Shown: in pieces, positions 1-7,644 of the stretch
How positions within the stretch are numbered: the stretch's first letter is position 1
Layout: each line of letters opens with the position of its first letter
From: Gammaproteobacteria bacterium
Lineage (GTDB): Bacteria > Pseudomonadota > Gammaproteobacteria > Pseudomonadales > Pseudohongiellaceae
DNA length: 37,408 bases
Direction: 5' to 3'
Assembly (NCBI GenBank): GCA_030427065.1
Contig: JAUHWU010000019.1
Span: forward strand, 1-37,408
Notes under the pieces: generated by a model
Told to the model about the DNA's origin: nothing
Databases searched by the model: none
What the model saw: the letters and a program-made list of their open reading frames with translations, nothing else
Translations under genes and position numbers: made by a program

Positions 1-459
1 GGTTTCCCTGTTTTGGTCAGCCAGCGGAATATCAGAAAAACGAAAGGACTTGCCAATATTGCGCCATTTCAGGCTGTTGATATTACCGCTGGTGAGTTTC
101 TGAATAGCCTGGGGAAGGTCTTTTAAGGTTTTGGCTGAGCCAGTGGCTGTTGTTGTGACTGTTGATGTGAATGTCGTTGTAGCATTAGTCGAAGCCGGTG
201 CTTGCTGGAGTTGAATTTGCCGGGCTGGAGAGTCCTGATTCTGTAAGGATTGCCAGAGCCGGTGGAAACTGTCTTCACTCACTGCTTCGGGCTCCTGGGT
301 CAGGAAAAACTCAGCCCCGAGCTGTGTCAGTTCGCGTATTTTGGCGCGACAGCCTGAGCAATAATGAAGATGTGCTGCTACACACAGAGCCTGTGACTCA
401 GGCAGGCTTCCTGCAGCGTAATCAGTCAGAAACCTTGTGTCGGGATGATATCTAACCAT
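1..459 (-). CDS. chrR: ChrR-like zinc anti-sigma factor, 3' end beyond the window
   Basis: This is an open frame of 153 codons that runs off the left edge, read from an ATG at 459. The N-terminus carries the zinc-binding signature of ChrR-type anti-sigma factors: His5, then His30-x3-Cys34-x2-Cys37 in the segment HLHYCSGC. In the family this N-terminal domain binds and inhibits an ECF sigma factor, and a C-terminal cupin domain senses singlet oxygen or organic peroxides. The cupin should lie mostly outside the window, so its state cannot be judged. Residues about 80-105 form a Thr/Ala/Gln-rich linker. The sigma gene lies upstream on the same strand with a 195 bp gap, which is wide for a pair that is usually tightly linked or overlapping. 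The assignment rests on the Zn motif and on the neighbouring sigma gene. Confidence 0.85.
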   Translation of the reverse strand, partial: MVRYHPDTRFLTDYAAGSLPESQALCVAAHLHYCSGCRAKIRELTQLGAEFFLTQEPEAVSEDSFHRLWQSLQNQDSPARQIQLQQAPASTNATTTFTSTVTTTATGSAKTLKDLPQAIQKLTSGNINSLKWRNIGKSFRFSDIPLADQNRET

Positions 460-654
460 GATATTTTTCTAAATTTTTCCTGTTTCTTGTCAGTGATCTT
501 AAGTGATCAGCAGTCGTTAAAATTCTAATCTATCTAATGACAACAATAGTCTCTGGCCTTTATATGACCAGTCAAAGCGTGTTCTACGTCAGCTCTCTCT
601 TTTTCGATCTATTTAATTTTAAAAATTTGTTGATTTATCAGTGTTTACAACGTG

Positions 655-1302
655 TTACCTGTCTACAGACAGGCTCAGTTTATTCAGTCCAAGCCTTACG
701 CGCGATTTCACAGTGCCCAATGGCATCTGTAGTTCTTCAGCAATCTCGGAATGGGACTTATCTTCAAGATAGACTTTCTTGAGAATAAATGACTGTTCTT
801 CCGGGAGGGCTTTCATGGATTCATGCAGGGCCTCACTGTTGCGCTGCTTCACCAGCTGATTGAAAATATCTTCCTCTTCGTTTTCGATCCATATATCGTC
901 AACATCAAAGCAATCATCCTGCAGGTCATTGCCAGGCATGGCGCTGGCCTTGTTTATGAAATGACGGGCATTTTTGCGCAACAGATCAATACGGGTATTT
1001 CTGGCAATGGTAAATATCCAGGTGCTTGCGCTGGCTTTATCAGGATTAAATGAGCCTGCTTTCTGCCATACCTTGACCATAGTCTCCTGGACCAGCTCCT
1101 CCGACAGATTGACGCCCTTGTCTGCACCAGCCTGTTTGTTGGCGAAAGCCTTGATCAGAGGGGAAAACTTGATAAATAGCTGTTCGAATGCAGCGCGATC
1201 CTGCTGCGCCACTTTCAGCAACAAATTGGACCATTTGGCGGTTGCTTCATTCACCACACGCGTACTCTTTTGTCCGAAGTTATGTTTGCTGGCTGTTGAC
1301 AA
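655..1302 (-). CDS. rpoE: ECF sigma factor, RpoE/ECF11 type
   Basis: The 215-residue protein has both sigma domains. Region 2 (about residues 35-110) has the core-binding and -10-recognition features, including LSEELVQETMVKVWQ and STWIFTIARNTRIDLLRK. Region 4 (about 160-212) ends with a helix-turn-helix around HSEIAEELQMPLGTVKSRVR. The start is a TTG at 1302-1300, chosen because GGAG lies 7 bases upstream and no in-frame ATG is available. About 25 residues precede region 2. With a ChrR-like gene downstream and the divergent CFA operon, this is the ECF11 arrangement that controls the singlet-oxygen and lipid-peroxide response in Rhodobacter, Vibrio and others. A promoter-like TGATCC element upstream suggests autoregulation. 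The ECF11 group assignment comes from context and family knowledge. The sigma-factor call itself is secure. Confidence 0.93.
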   Translation of the reverse strand: MSTASKHNFGQKSTRVVNEATAKWSNLLLKVAQQDRAAFEQLFIKFSPLIKAFANKQAGADKGVNLSEELVQETMVKVWQKAGSFNPDKASASTWIFTIARNTRIDLLRKNARHFINKASAMPGNDLQDDCFDVDDIWIENEEEDIFNQLVKQRNSEALHESMKALPEEQSFILKKVYLEDKSHSEIAEELQMPLGTVKSRVRLGLNKLSLSVDR

Positions 1303-1359
1303 GGTCTTACTCCGCCGATATCAGGATTATTTTTTGTGATGTTCATTTTGTCTTATCCC

Positions 1360-1389
1360 CTTTTACGGCAACGCGTAATGTATGGATCA
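1360..1389 (-). promoter_or_regulatory. Candidate ECF-type promoter for the sigma gene
   Basis: On the minus strand TGATCC (1389-1384) is followed by exactly 18 bases and then TAAAAG (1365-1360), preceded by CG. TGATCC is the -35 element I recall for the ECF11/RpoE group. The element sits about 60 bp upstream of the TTG start of the sigma gene. A twin lies on the opposite strand 26 bp away. The match is by eye, and the -10 assignment is less certain than the -35. Confidence 0.6.
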
Positions 1390-1415
1390 ATAAAAGCGGA
1401 GGAAAATTTCGTTTC

Positions 1416-1445
1416 TGATCCGAAATATTTTTCCCTGCGTATAAG
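1416..1445 (+). promoter_or_regulatory. Candidate ECF-type promoter for the lipid-modification operon
   Basis: TGATCC (1416-1421) is followed by 18 bases and TATAAG (1440-1445), giving CGTATAAG at the -10. This has the same -35 and the same spacing as the minus-strand element. It lies 42 bp before the first gene of the NTF2/SDR/FAD/DUF1365/CFA operon. The paired arrangement, with the two -35 hexamers back to back around 26 bp, is what one expects for an ECF sigma factor that controls itself and a divergent target operon. Confidence 0.65.
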
Positions 1446-1487
1446 TGCTTAATCTGATTATAACTGCCTAATCTGTAAAGAAAAAAT

Positions 1488-1943
1488 ATGAATAATCCAT
1501 TGGATACCAAAGGCCAACAACTGCTGATGAACCTGATGAACTTTTACGAAAAGTTCTCGGCTGAAGATCTGGCGCAACTGGATGAATTTTACACCCAGGA
1601 TATTGAGTTTGTTGATCCGGTCCACAAAGTCGACGGAATTCTCTCGCTCAAACACTATTTCAAGAAAATGGCAGTCAATCTCAGTCATTACAAAATTCGC
1701 TATCTGGAAGTTCTCAGCGGTGAAAATAGTGCTTACCTTACCTGGGAAATGGATTTTGCCCATAAAAAAATCTGTGGCGGTAAAATTATCACCGTCCGCG
1801 GTATGTCCCATCTTAAATTCACCAATCGTATTTTCTATCATGAAGACTGTTACGATATGGGCGCGCTGCTTTATGAACACCTGCCGGTGATTGGCGGGAT
1901 TACCCGCACCCTGAAAGGCCGTATGGCTGCTCAGGGTAACTAG
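1488..1943 (+). CDS. NTF2-like (SnoaL fold) protein of the ECF/CFA cluster
   Basis: The 151-residue protein has the look of a nuclear-transport-factor-2-like cone-shaped domain. An N-terminal helix (LMNLMNFYEKFSAEDLAQL) is followed by FYTQDIEFVDPVH, a typical early signature of these folds, and then by alternating beta strands such as NSAYLTWEMDFAH and ITVRGMSHLKF. There is no signal peptide, so it should be cytoplasmic. It is the first gene of the operon, 41 bp ahead of the short-chain dehydrogenase. NTF2-like proteins regularly open this ECF-controlled cluster in Vibrio, Shewanella and Pseudomonas relatives. Their biochemical role is not established. They could bind or isomerise a lipid intermediate, but that is inference. 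The ATG follows an A-rich tract with only a weak Shine-Dalgarno sequence. Confidence 0.8.
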   Translation: MNNPLDTKGQQLLMNLMNFYEKFSAEDLAQLDEFYTQDIEFVDPVHKVDGILSLKHYFKKMAVNLSHYKIRYLEVLSGENSAYLTWEMDFAHKKICGGKIITVRGMSHLKFTNRIFYHEDCYDMGALLYEHLPVIGGITRTLKGRMAAQGN

Positions 1944-1984
1944 GCTGCTTATAAATTGCCCGCCAATGAAGAATAACAATAATA

Positions 1985-2821
1985 ATGAATGATTCGGTTA
2001 ACAGTATAGACAAAAAAACCGTATGGATTACCGGTGCCAGTTCCGGGATAGGCCGTGCTGTGGCAGAAAAACTTGCGCAGCAGGGTCACCGGGTTTACAT
2101 CAGCGGGCGCACTGTGGAAACACTTGAGGACATCGTACAGCAATTTGACTTCAGTAAGGACAGTAAAGCATCCACAAACGCTGGCGGCCAGTTAATAGCA
2201 TTGCCCTGTGACGTTACCGATGATGCAGCAATGGTTAATGTATTGCAGGAAGCCGGGGTGGAATCCCTGGATACCATTATTCTCAGCGCTGGTACCTGCG
2301 AATATATCGACTTACCTGATCTGGACATCAATATGATCAGACGCGTCAACGAGACTAACTATTTTGGTGTAGTAAACGCCTGTATTGCAGCACTGCCAAT
2401 ACTGGAAAAAACCGCTGAAGCCGCAAATGAGTCAGTAGATAGGCGCCCCCATATCATCGGTATTGGCAGCATGAGCAGTTATCTTGGCTTTCCCAGAGCT
2501 GAAGCTTATGGTTCTTCGAAAGCTGCCATGAGCTATTTTCTGGAATCTTTACGCAGTGACCTGGGGGATCGTATCGACGTGACAGTGGTGTATCCGGGGT
2601 TTGTGAAAACACCGATGACAGACCGCAATGATTTTCCCATGCCTTTCCTTGTTGATGTGGAAGAGGCGGCTGATATTATCCTCAGAAAAGCGGACAGGCG
2701 TCCCCTGACTATTGCCTTCCCGGCGCGACTGAATTTGCTCTTGAAGACCATGACGCTTTTCCCGCGCATGTGGTATTCAGGAGTCAGTAAACGCTTGAGA
2801 CGAACCGGAGCAGACACATGA
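1985..2821 (+). CDS. Short-chain dehydrogenase/reductase
   Basis: This 278-residue classical SDR carries the cofactor motif TGASSGIG near residue 16, the SGRT segment that helps choose NAD(P)H, a serine in the GSMSS stretch, and the catalytic YGSSK (Tyr-x3-Lys) around residue 180. It is followed by the VYPGFVKTPM segment typical of the family. It would reduce or oxidise a carbonyl or alcohol, and the substrate cannot be read from sequence. Its stop overlaps the start of the FAD oxidoreductase (ATGA, 4 bp), showing tight translational coupling. The C-terminal 40 residues are basic and hydrophobic (RLNLLLKTMTLFPRMW) and may touch the membrane. Its place between the NTF2-like and FAD genes makes a role in modifying membrane fatty acids likely. 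Confidence 0.9.
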   Translation: MNDSVNSIDKKTVWITGASSGIGRAVAEKLAQQGHRVYISGRTVETLEDIVQQFDFSKDSKASTNAGGQLIALPCDVTDDAAMVNVLQEAGVESLDTIILSAGTCEYIDLPDLDINMIRRVNETNYFGVVNACIAALPILEKTAEAANESVDRRPHIIGIGSMSSYLGFPRAEAYGSSKAAMSYFLESLRSDLGDRIDVTVVYPGFVKTPMTDRNDFPMPFLVDVEEAADIILRKADRRPLTIAFPARLNLLLKTMTLFPRMWYSGVSKRLRRTGADT

Positions 2822-4125
2822 GAATTGCGATTATAGGAAGTGGCATATCCGGATTAACTGCAGCCTATTCACTGGCGGATGAGCATGACATCACCCTGTT
2901 TGAGGCAGGTCAAAACCCCGGTGGGCATACGGCAACTATAGATGTCACCCACAAGGGCAGGGATTATGCCATTGATACCGGCTTTATTGTCTTTAATGAC
3001 TGGACCTATCCTGAATTTATCAAACTCATGGATGAGCTGGGTGTGGAGAGTCAGCCCACGCAAATGAGTTTCGCCGTTAGCGACCGGGTGACCGGTATAG
3101 AGTATGCCGGCTCAAGTCTGAATACCCTGTTTGCCCAGCGCCGCAACCTGGTTTCACCGCGTTTCCTCAGTATGACCAAAGATATCCTGCGTTTTAATGG
3201 GCAGGTCGAAAAGCATTTGCAGGAAGACCCGACTTGCAGTGCCATGTCGCTAGGGGACTACCTGGACAAGTACCGTTATTCCCAATCTTTCCGCGATCTC
3301 TACCTGGTGCCAATGGGCGCGGCAATCTGGTCGTCAAATACCGATATGATGTTGAGTTTTCCACTGCAGTTTTTTGTGCGCTTCTTTCGCAATCACGGCC
3401 TTTTGAATATCAAGAACCGTCCCCAGTGGCGCGTGATCAAGGGGGGCTCCAGAAGTTATATTGCGCCTCTGTCAGAAAAATTTAAAAACAATATTGAACT
3501 GGGCAATCCGGTGAAACGGGTGACCCGCTATACCAATGCTAATGGCAGTGGCATGGTACGGGTGGAAAGTGAGCGTTTTATGGCTGAATACGACCAGGTA
3601 ATTTTTGCCTGTCACAGCGATCAGTCGCTGGCAATGCTGACTGATGCTGATAGTAATGAGCAATCCATCCTGTCTGCAATTCCCTATACGAAAAATGAGG
3701 TGGTGCTGCACACTGATGTTAGTCTGTTGCCAAAAAACAGGCGCTGCTGGTCCAGCTGGAATGTGGCATTAACCAGTAAGGATTACCATATTGAGCGACC
3801 AACACTGACCTATGATATGAATATTCTTCAGTCTATCCAGTCTGATGAAACCTTCTGTGTCACCCTGAACCAGAGCGGCGATATTGATCCATCAATGATA
3901 CTGGGCGAATTTGAATATGATCATCCGGTGTTTTCCGAAGCCGGGATCAAGGCGCAGAATCGCTGGCAGGAGATCAATGGAGTCAATAGCACCTGGTTTT
4001 GCGGCGCTTATTGGCGCAACGGTTTCCATGAAGATGGTGTTTGGAGTGCCCTGCGTGTTGCGCGTGAACTGAGCAGTAATCAGGGTCAGTCTATCCCGGC
4101 CCCGGCATTGGCCGAGGCGGTATAG
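2818..4125 (+). CDS. FAD-dependent oxidoreductase (amine-oxidase/COG2907 type)
   Basis: The 435-residue flavoprotein opens directly with the dinucleotide-binding fold: [11 protein letters not shown], then a Glu at the end of strand 2 ([11 protein letters not shown]), the GG motif of the amine-oxidase superfamily. The rest is typical of the predicted NAD/FAD-binding proteins that sit beside cyclopropane synthase genes, including [15 protein letters not shown] and, near the C-terminus, [19 protein letters not shown], which closes the FAD site. In Rhodobacter-type bacteria an RpoE-controlled flavin amine-oxidase-like protein has been linked to desaturation of methylated fatty acids on the way to furan fatty acids. 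That is recalled family knowledge, and transfer to this protein is inference. It overlaps the SDR gene by 4 bp and is followed 23 bp later by the DUF1365 gene. Confidence 0.9.
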   Translation: MRIAIIGSGISGLTAAYSLADEHDITLFEAGQNPGGHTATIDVTHKGRDYAIDTGFIVFNDWTYPEFIKLMDELGVESQPTQMSFAVSDRVTGIEYAGSSLNTLFAQRRNLVSPRFLSMTKDILRFNGQVEKHLQEDPTCSAMSLGDYLDKYRYSQSFRDLYLVPMGAAIWSSNTDMMLSFPLQFFVRFFRNHGLLNIKNRPQWRVIKGGSRSYIAPLSEKFKNNIELGNPVKRVTRYTNANGSGMVRVESERFMAEYDQVIFACHSDQSLAMLTDADSNEQSILSAIPYTKNEVVLHTDVSLLPKNRRCWSSWNVALTSKDYHIERPTLTYDMNILQSIQSDETFCVTLNQSGDIDPSMILGEFEYDHPVFSEAGIKAQNRWQEINGVNSTWFCGAYWRNGFHEDGVWSALRVARELSSNQGQSIPAPALAEAV

Positions 4126-4148
4126 AAAAGGCGCCTGGCCAAAAAACT

Positions 4149-5117
4149 ATGCATGAAAGCGAATTCAAAAGTGGCATTTATGAAGGTATGGTTACCCACT
4201 GCCGCTTTGCGCCCAGACTGCATCGTTTTCGCTATAAAGTATTCATGATGTATCTGGACCTGGACGAACTGGACGAGGTCTTTTCCGGTAACATTTTTTG
4301 GTCAGTCAACAAGGCTAATCTGGCCAGTTTCCATCGCGATGATTATCTGGGTGATCCAGCCATGCCTTTAAAAGATGCGGTAAAAATGCGCGTCTGTGAA
4401 GAAACCGGTGAAATACCCGATGGCCCGGTAAGGGTGTTGAGCAACCTGCGCTATTTTGGCTTTATCATCAATCCTATAACCTGTTATTACTGTTTTGATA
4501 GTGAGGAAAATCTCAAATATGTTGTCGCGGAAGTGACCAATACGCCGTGGGGCGAACGTCACAGCTATGTTATCAGGGCAGCACAGGAGAACGGCAAAAC
4601 CCGGGCTTCGTTTGGTAAGGATCACCATGTTTCGCCGTTCCTGCCGATGGCAATGGAATATCGCTGGCGCAACACGGTGCCGGGCGAAAATCTCGGTATT
4701 TATATGGAGAACCATAACACCAGCGCGCCAGATCAGGCCCTGGAAAGGTCAGCAAAAGAATCTGTCATAAAACAGGATGCAATAAATGTTGTTGAAGGTG
4801 GGCAGCAGGCAAAAAGCCAGCGTATGTTTAATGCAGCCATGCATCTGAAATACCGGGCAATTACTCCCTGGGCTTTGAATATGATACTGGCGAAGTATCC
4901 TTTTATGACCCTGCAGGTGGCCTGGGGAATTTATTGGCAGGCATTAAAGCTGTGGTGGAAAAATATTCCGTTTCACCCGCACCCGAAAAAGAATGCAGGC
5001 AACAATAGCAATGCTAAGCCAATGGTTAGTCCTGGCGTAACCCCAGGAGTTGCTTCAGGAGTTGGCTCAGCAGCAAATCCAGTAGTTAATAGCGCAACCA
5101 TTAACAGTAAAAAGTGA
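4149..5117 (+). CDS. DUF1365 family protein
   Basis: The 322-residue protein has hallmarks of DUF1365 (COG3496): an opening [21 protein letters not shown], the segment [18 protein letters not shown], then [17 protein letters not shown] and a later FHVSPF-like stretch ([11 protein letters not shown]). The function of the family is unknown, but it nearly always lies between a COG2907 flavoprotein and a cyclopropane-fatty-acid synthase, as here. Residues 240-275 ([29 protein letters not shown] as a region) are hydrophobic and may associate with the membrane. The last 35 residues are low-complexity Asn/Ser/Gly/Val/Pro and look like a disordered tail peculiar to this organism. The stop at 5117 lies 10 bp before the GTG of the CFA gene. 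Confidence 0.88.
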   Translation: MHESEFKSGIYEGMVTHCRFAPRLHRFRYKVFMMYLDLDELDEVFSGNIFWSVNKANLASFHRDDYLGDPAMPLKDAVKMRVCEETGEIPDGPVRVLSNLRYFGFIINPITCYYCFDSEENLKYVVAEVTNTPWGERHSYVIRAAQENGKTRASFGKDHHVSPFLPMAMEYRWRNTVPGENLGIYMENHNTSAPDQALERSAKESVIKQDAINVVEGGQQAKSQRMFNAAMHLKYRAITPWALNMILAKYPFMTLQVAWGIYWQALKLWWKNIPFHPHPKKNAGNNSNAKPMVSPGVTPGVASGVGSAANPVVNSATINSKK

Positions 5118-5127
5118 GGAACCGGTA

Positions 5128-6399
5128 GTGAGAATTACAGCTGTAGATCAAAACAAGTCAGGGGCCAAATCCCTTTTTAACATGACAGAGCTTTCCCGCA
5201 AGGCGGTGTATGCCATCCTTGAAAGATTAAATGTCGGTTCACTGGTGCTGGAAGAAAATGGCCAGATCAGTCATTTTGGCGACCGACAGGACAAGACTGT
5301 TACTGCCAGTATTCAGGTCAAGGACCCGGCGGCCTTTATGGCGGTGCTGAAAGACGGTTCCACAGGAGCCGGTGAGGCGTACATGCTGGGCCAATGGGAT
5401 ACCCCCGATCTGCTTGAAGTGATCCGTCTGTTTGTGCTCAACATGCATACCTTGCAGGAAATGGGTAACAAGCAGCCTCTATGGCGTAAACTGGCGAGCC
5501 AGATGTACCACGCCTACAGATCGAACTCGCTAACTGGATCAAAGCGTAATATTTCTGCCCATTACGATCTGAGCAATGAATTTTTCTCACTGTTTCTTGA
5601 CCCCACCATGGCATACTCGTCTGGCATTTTCAAAAATGAAAGCGACACATTACATGATGCCTCTCTTAACAAATTTCAGCACATTTGTGAGCGTCTGCAA
5701 TTACAACCGGAAGATCATTTGCTGGAAATCGGCACTGGCTGGGGTGGTCTGGCGATTCATGCGGCAAAACATTTTGGTTGCCGGGTAACCACGACAACTA
5801 TTTCCCATGAACAGTATATGCATGCCTGTGACTGGGTTAAGCAGGAAGGTCTGGAAGACAAAATTACCTTGCTGGAAAAGGATTACCGGGAACTGGACGG
5901 TAGCGCCCAACAGTACGACAAGCTGGTATCGGTAGAAATGATCGAAGCGGTGGGTGCCAAATACTACGATGAATATTTTCAGACCTGCAGCCGCCTGGTG
6001 AAGCCCCATGGACTGATGCTGATTCAGGCGATTACCATATCCGATCAGCGTTTCGAGCAGTCCGTGAACAGCATTGATTTTATCAAACGTTATATTTTTC
6101 CTGGTGGGCAATTGCCTTCCAATGCGGTGATCGCAGATAAAATTGCTACCCAGACTGATTTGCAGCTTATTGGTCTTGAAGACATTACCCATGATTATGC
6201 CAGGACCCTGGCGGCGTGGCGTGAACGTTTCTGGGAGCGTATCGACGATGTCAGGCGCCTGGGTACTGATGATATTTTCATTCGCATGTGGAATTACTAC
6301 CTTTGCTTCTGTGAAGGTGGCTTTCGAGAACGAGTCATACATACCGGTCAGTTTCTGATGGCGAAACCGGGTTTCAGGGAATTACCTCGCATTCGGTAA
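5128..6399 (+). CDS. cfa: Cyclopropane-fatty-acyl-phospholipid synthase family methyltransferase
   Basis: The 423-residue protein is a SAM-dependent methyltransferase acting on unsaturated acyl chains of membrane phospholipids. Visible landmarks are SAHYDLSNEFFSLFLDPTMAY, the SAM-binding LLEIGTGWGGLAIHAA, the ISHEQ segment, the VEMIEAVG motif with its glutamate, the KRYIFPGGQLPS stretch and a C-terminal CEGGFRER around the family's conserved cysteine region. About 110 N-terminal residues form the lipid-binding domain. The start is a GTG at 5128 with GAGGA 7 bases upstream. It is the last gene of the operon. In ECF11 clusters the homologue may methylate a double bond rather than make a cyclopropane, as in furan fatty acid synthesis. 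Sequence alone does not decide this. Confidence 0.92.
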   Translation: MRITAVDQNKSGAKSLFNMTELSRKAVYAILERLNVGSLVLEENGQISHFGDRQDKTVTASIQVKDPAAFMAVLKDGSTGAGEAYMLGQWDTPDLLEVIRLFVLNMHTLQEMGNKQPLWRKLASQMYHAYRSNSLTGSKRNISAHYDLSNEFFSLFLDPTMAYSSGIFKNESDTLHDASLNKFQHICERLQLQPEDHLLEIGTGWGGLAIHAAKHFGCRVTTTTISHEQYMHACDWVKQEGLEDKITLLEKDYRELDGSAQQYDKLVSVEMIEAVGAKYYDEYFQTCSRLVKPHGLMLIQAITISDQRFEQSVNSIDFIKRYIFPGGQLPSNAVIADKIATQTDLQLIGLEDITHDYARTLAAWRERFWERIDDVRRLGTDDIFIRMWNYYLCFCEGGFRERVIHTGQFLMAKPGFRELPRIR

Positions 6400-6468
6400 T
6401 TCCTTTTCAGGTCGGGATGCCTGGGCATGCTAGTATAGTGAGCCCTCATTATCTGCTTTGGAGCTGTT

Positions 6469-7449
6469 TTGCCCTCATCCCATCCTTTTGAAAAACTCAC
6501 ACCTGATACCGTCATTGATGCCGTTGAATCTACCGGTATCATTTCCGATGCGCGTATCCTGGCCCTGAACAGTTATGAAAACCGTGTTTATCAGGTCGGT
6601 GTCGAAGATGCTGTGCCTCTTATTGCAAAATTCTACCGCCCTGAGCGCTGGAGCCGTGAGCAGATTCTCGAAGAGCACAGCTTTTCCCTGGAACTGGCTA
6701 ACCTTGAAATCCCCGTAGTCCCTCCGATTGTAGTGGGTGATTCTACTTTGTCAGAATTTGCCGGCTTTGAGTTTGCCCTGTTTAAAAGACGGGGAGGGCG
6801 CAGTCCTGATCTAAGCCTGGACAATCTGTTGATTATGGGACGCTTTATTGGCCGGCTACATGCCGTTGGTGCGATCAAACCATTCAGGCATCGGCGTACC
6901 ATGACGGTTGAATTTTTTGCTGAAGACAGTGCGCAATATCTTCTGGAAAACAACTTTATACCCCGGGACCTTCGCCCGGCTTACAGTTCACTGGCCCAGG
7001 ATCTGATCAGGCGTATCCATGACGTATTTGCATCAGTCAGGGCCCCTGCACAAATTCGTATCCATGGCGACTGTCATATGGGCAATGTGTTGTGGCGTGA
7101 TGATATGCCACACTTTGTCGATTTTGATGACACCATGACCGGCCCGGCCATTCAGGATCTGTGGATGCTGTTATCCGGTGATCGTCAGGAAAAATTGGCC
7201 CAGTTAAGTGAATTGATTGATGGTTACAACGAGTTTTATGATTTTAATCCGGCGGAACTGGGGCTGATTGAATCCCTGCGCACCATGCGCCTGATGCATT
7301 ACAGTGCCTGGCTGGCGCGGCGCTGGGATGACCCGGCTTTTCCATTGGCCTTTCCCTGGTTTAACAGTGAAAGTTATTGGGCTGGCCACATCCTTGAGCT
7401 AAGGGAGCAGCTTTCAGCGCTTGATGAACCCGCCCTGGAGCTTTTTTAG
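6469..7449 (+). CDS. srkA: Stress response kinase A (SrkA/YihE/RdoA family)
   Basis: The 326-residue length matches E. coli SrkA (328). It has the aminoglycoside-phosphotransferase-like kinase fold: the ALNSYENRVYQVG glycine-poor loop near residue 30, the invariant lysine in LIAKFYRPERW, the catalytic loop HGDCHMGNVLW (His199, Asp201, Asn206) and the metal-binding HFVDFDDTMTGP. In E. coli this kinase counters stress-induced death, partly through the MazEF pathway and the Cpx response. The start is TTG at 6469 with GGAG 5 bases upstream. A possible extended -10 (TGCTAGTAT, near 6428-6436) lies just ahead, so it may be transcribed separately from the CFA operon 69 bp upstream. It is a single-gene unit, with no MazEF genes in the window. 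Confidence 0.93.
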   Translation: MPSSHPFEKLTPDTVIDAVESTGIISDARILALNSYENRVYQVGVEDAVPLIAKFYRPERWSREQILEEHSFSLELANLEIPVVPPIVVGDSTLSEFAGFEFALFKRRGGRSPDLSLDNLLIMGRFIGRLHAVGAIKPFRHRRTMTVEFFAEDSAQYLLENNFIPRDLRPAYSSLAQDLIRRIHDVFASVRAPAQIRIHGDCHMGNVLWRDDMPHFVDFDDTMTGPAIQDLWMLLSGDRQEKLAQLSELIDGYNEFYDFNPAELGLIESLRTMRLMHYSAWLARRWDDPAFPLAFPWFNSESYWAGHILELREQLSALDEPALELF

Positions 7450-7644
7450 GGCGATGACTTTGAGATTAATGCAGGTCGGATAAGGGCGCAGTCCGTCATT
7501 CGGCATAGCGCGCAACGACTTTGTGAAATAATAAACAATAAAGTAATGTTTACCTTGTACTTCCCATATTCCTCCCAGCTATTTCTTATGTGACGTGCCC
7601 GCCTGTGCTATGTTTGTTCTGGAATTTAAGGAGTAAATATTTAC

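Noticed and set aside
198-455. 85-codon plus-strand open frame at the left edge
   Set aside because: It is antisense to the ChrR-like gene, whose zinc motif is clear.
505-510. TGATCA on the minus strand before chrR as another ECF -35
   Set aside because: The hexamer differs at the last base, and no CGTA-type -10 occurs 18 bases downstream.
1458-1979. 173-codon minus-strand open frame opposite the NTF2-like gene
   Set aside because: It lies fully antisense to a recognisable gene, has no known domain and no ribosome site, and its composition fits a shadow frame.
5701-6342. 213-codon minus-strand open frame opposite cfa
   Set aside because: The plus-strand cfa motifs are unmistakable, and the antisense frame shows no motif.
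7425-7450. GCCCT / AGGGC hairpin with internal T-run at the end of srkA
   Set aside because: The T-run is in the loop rather than after the stem, and the stem is only 5 bp, so it is not a credible terminator.
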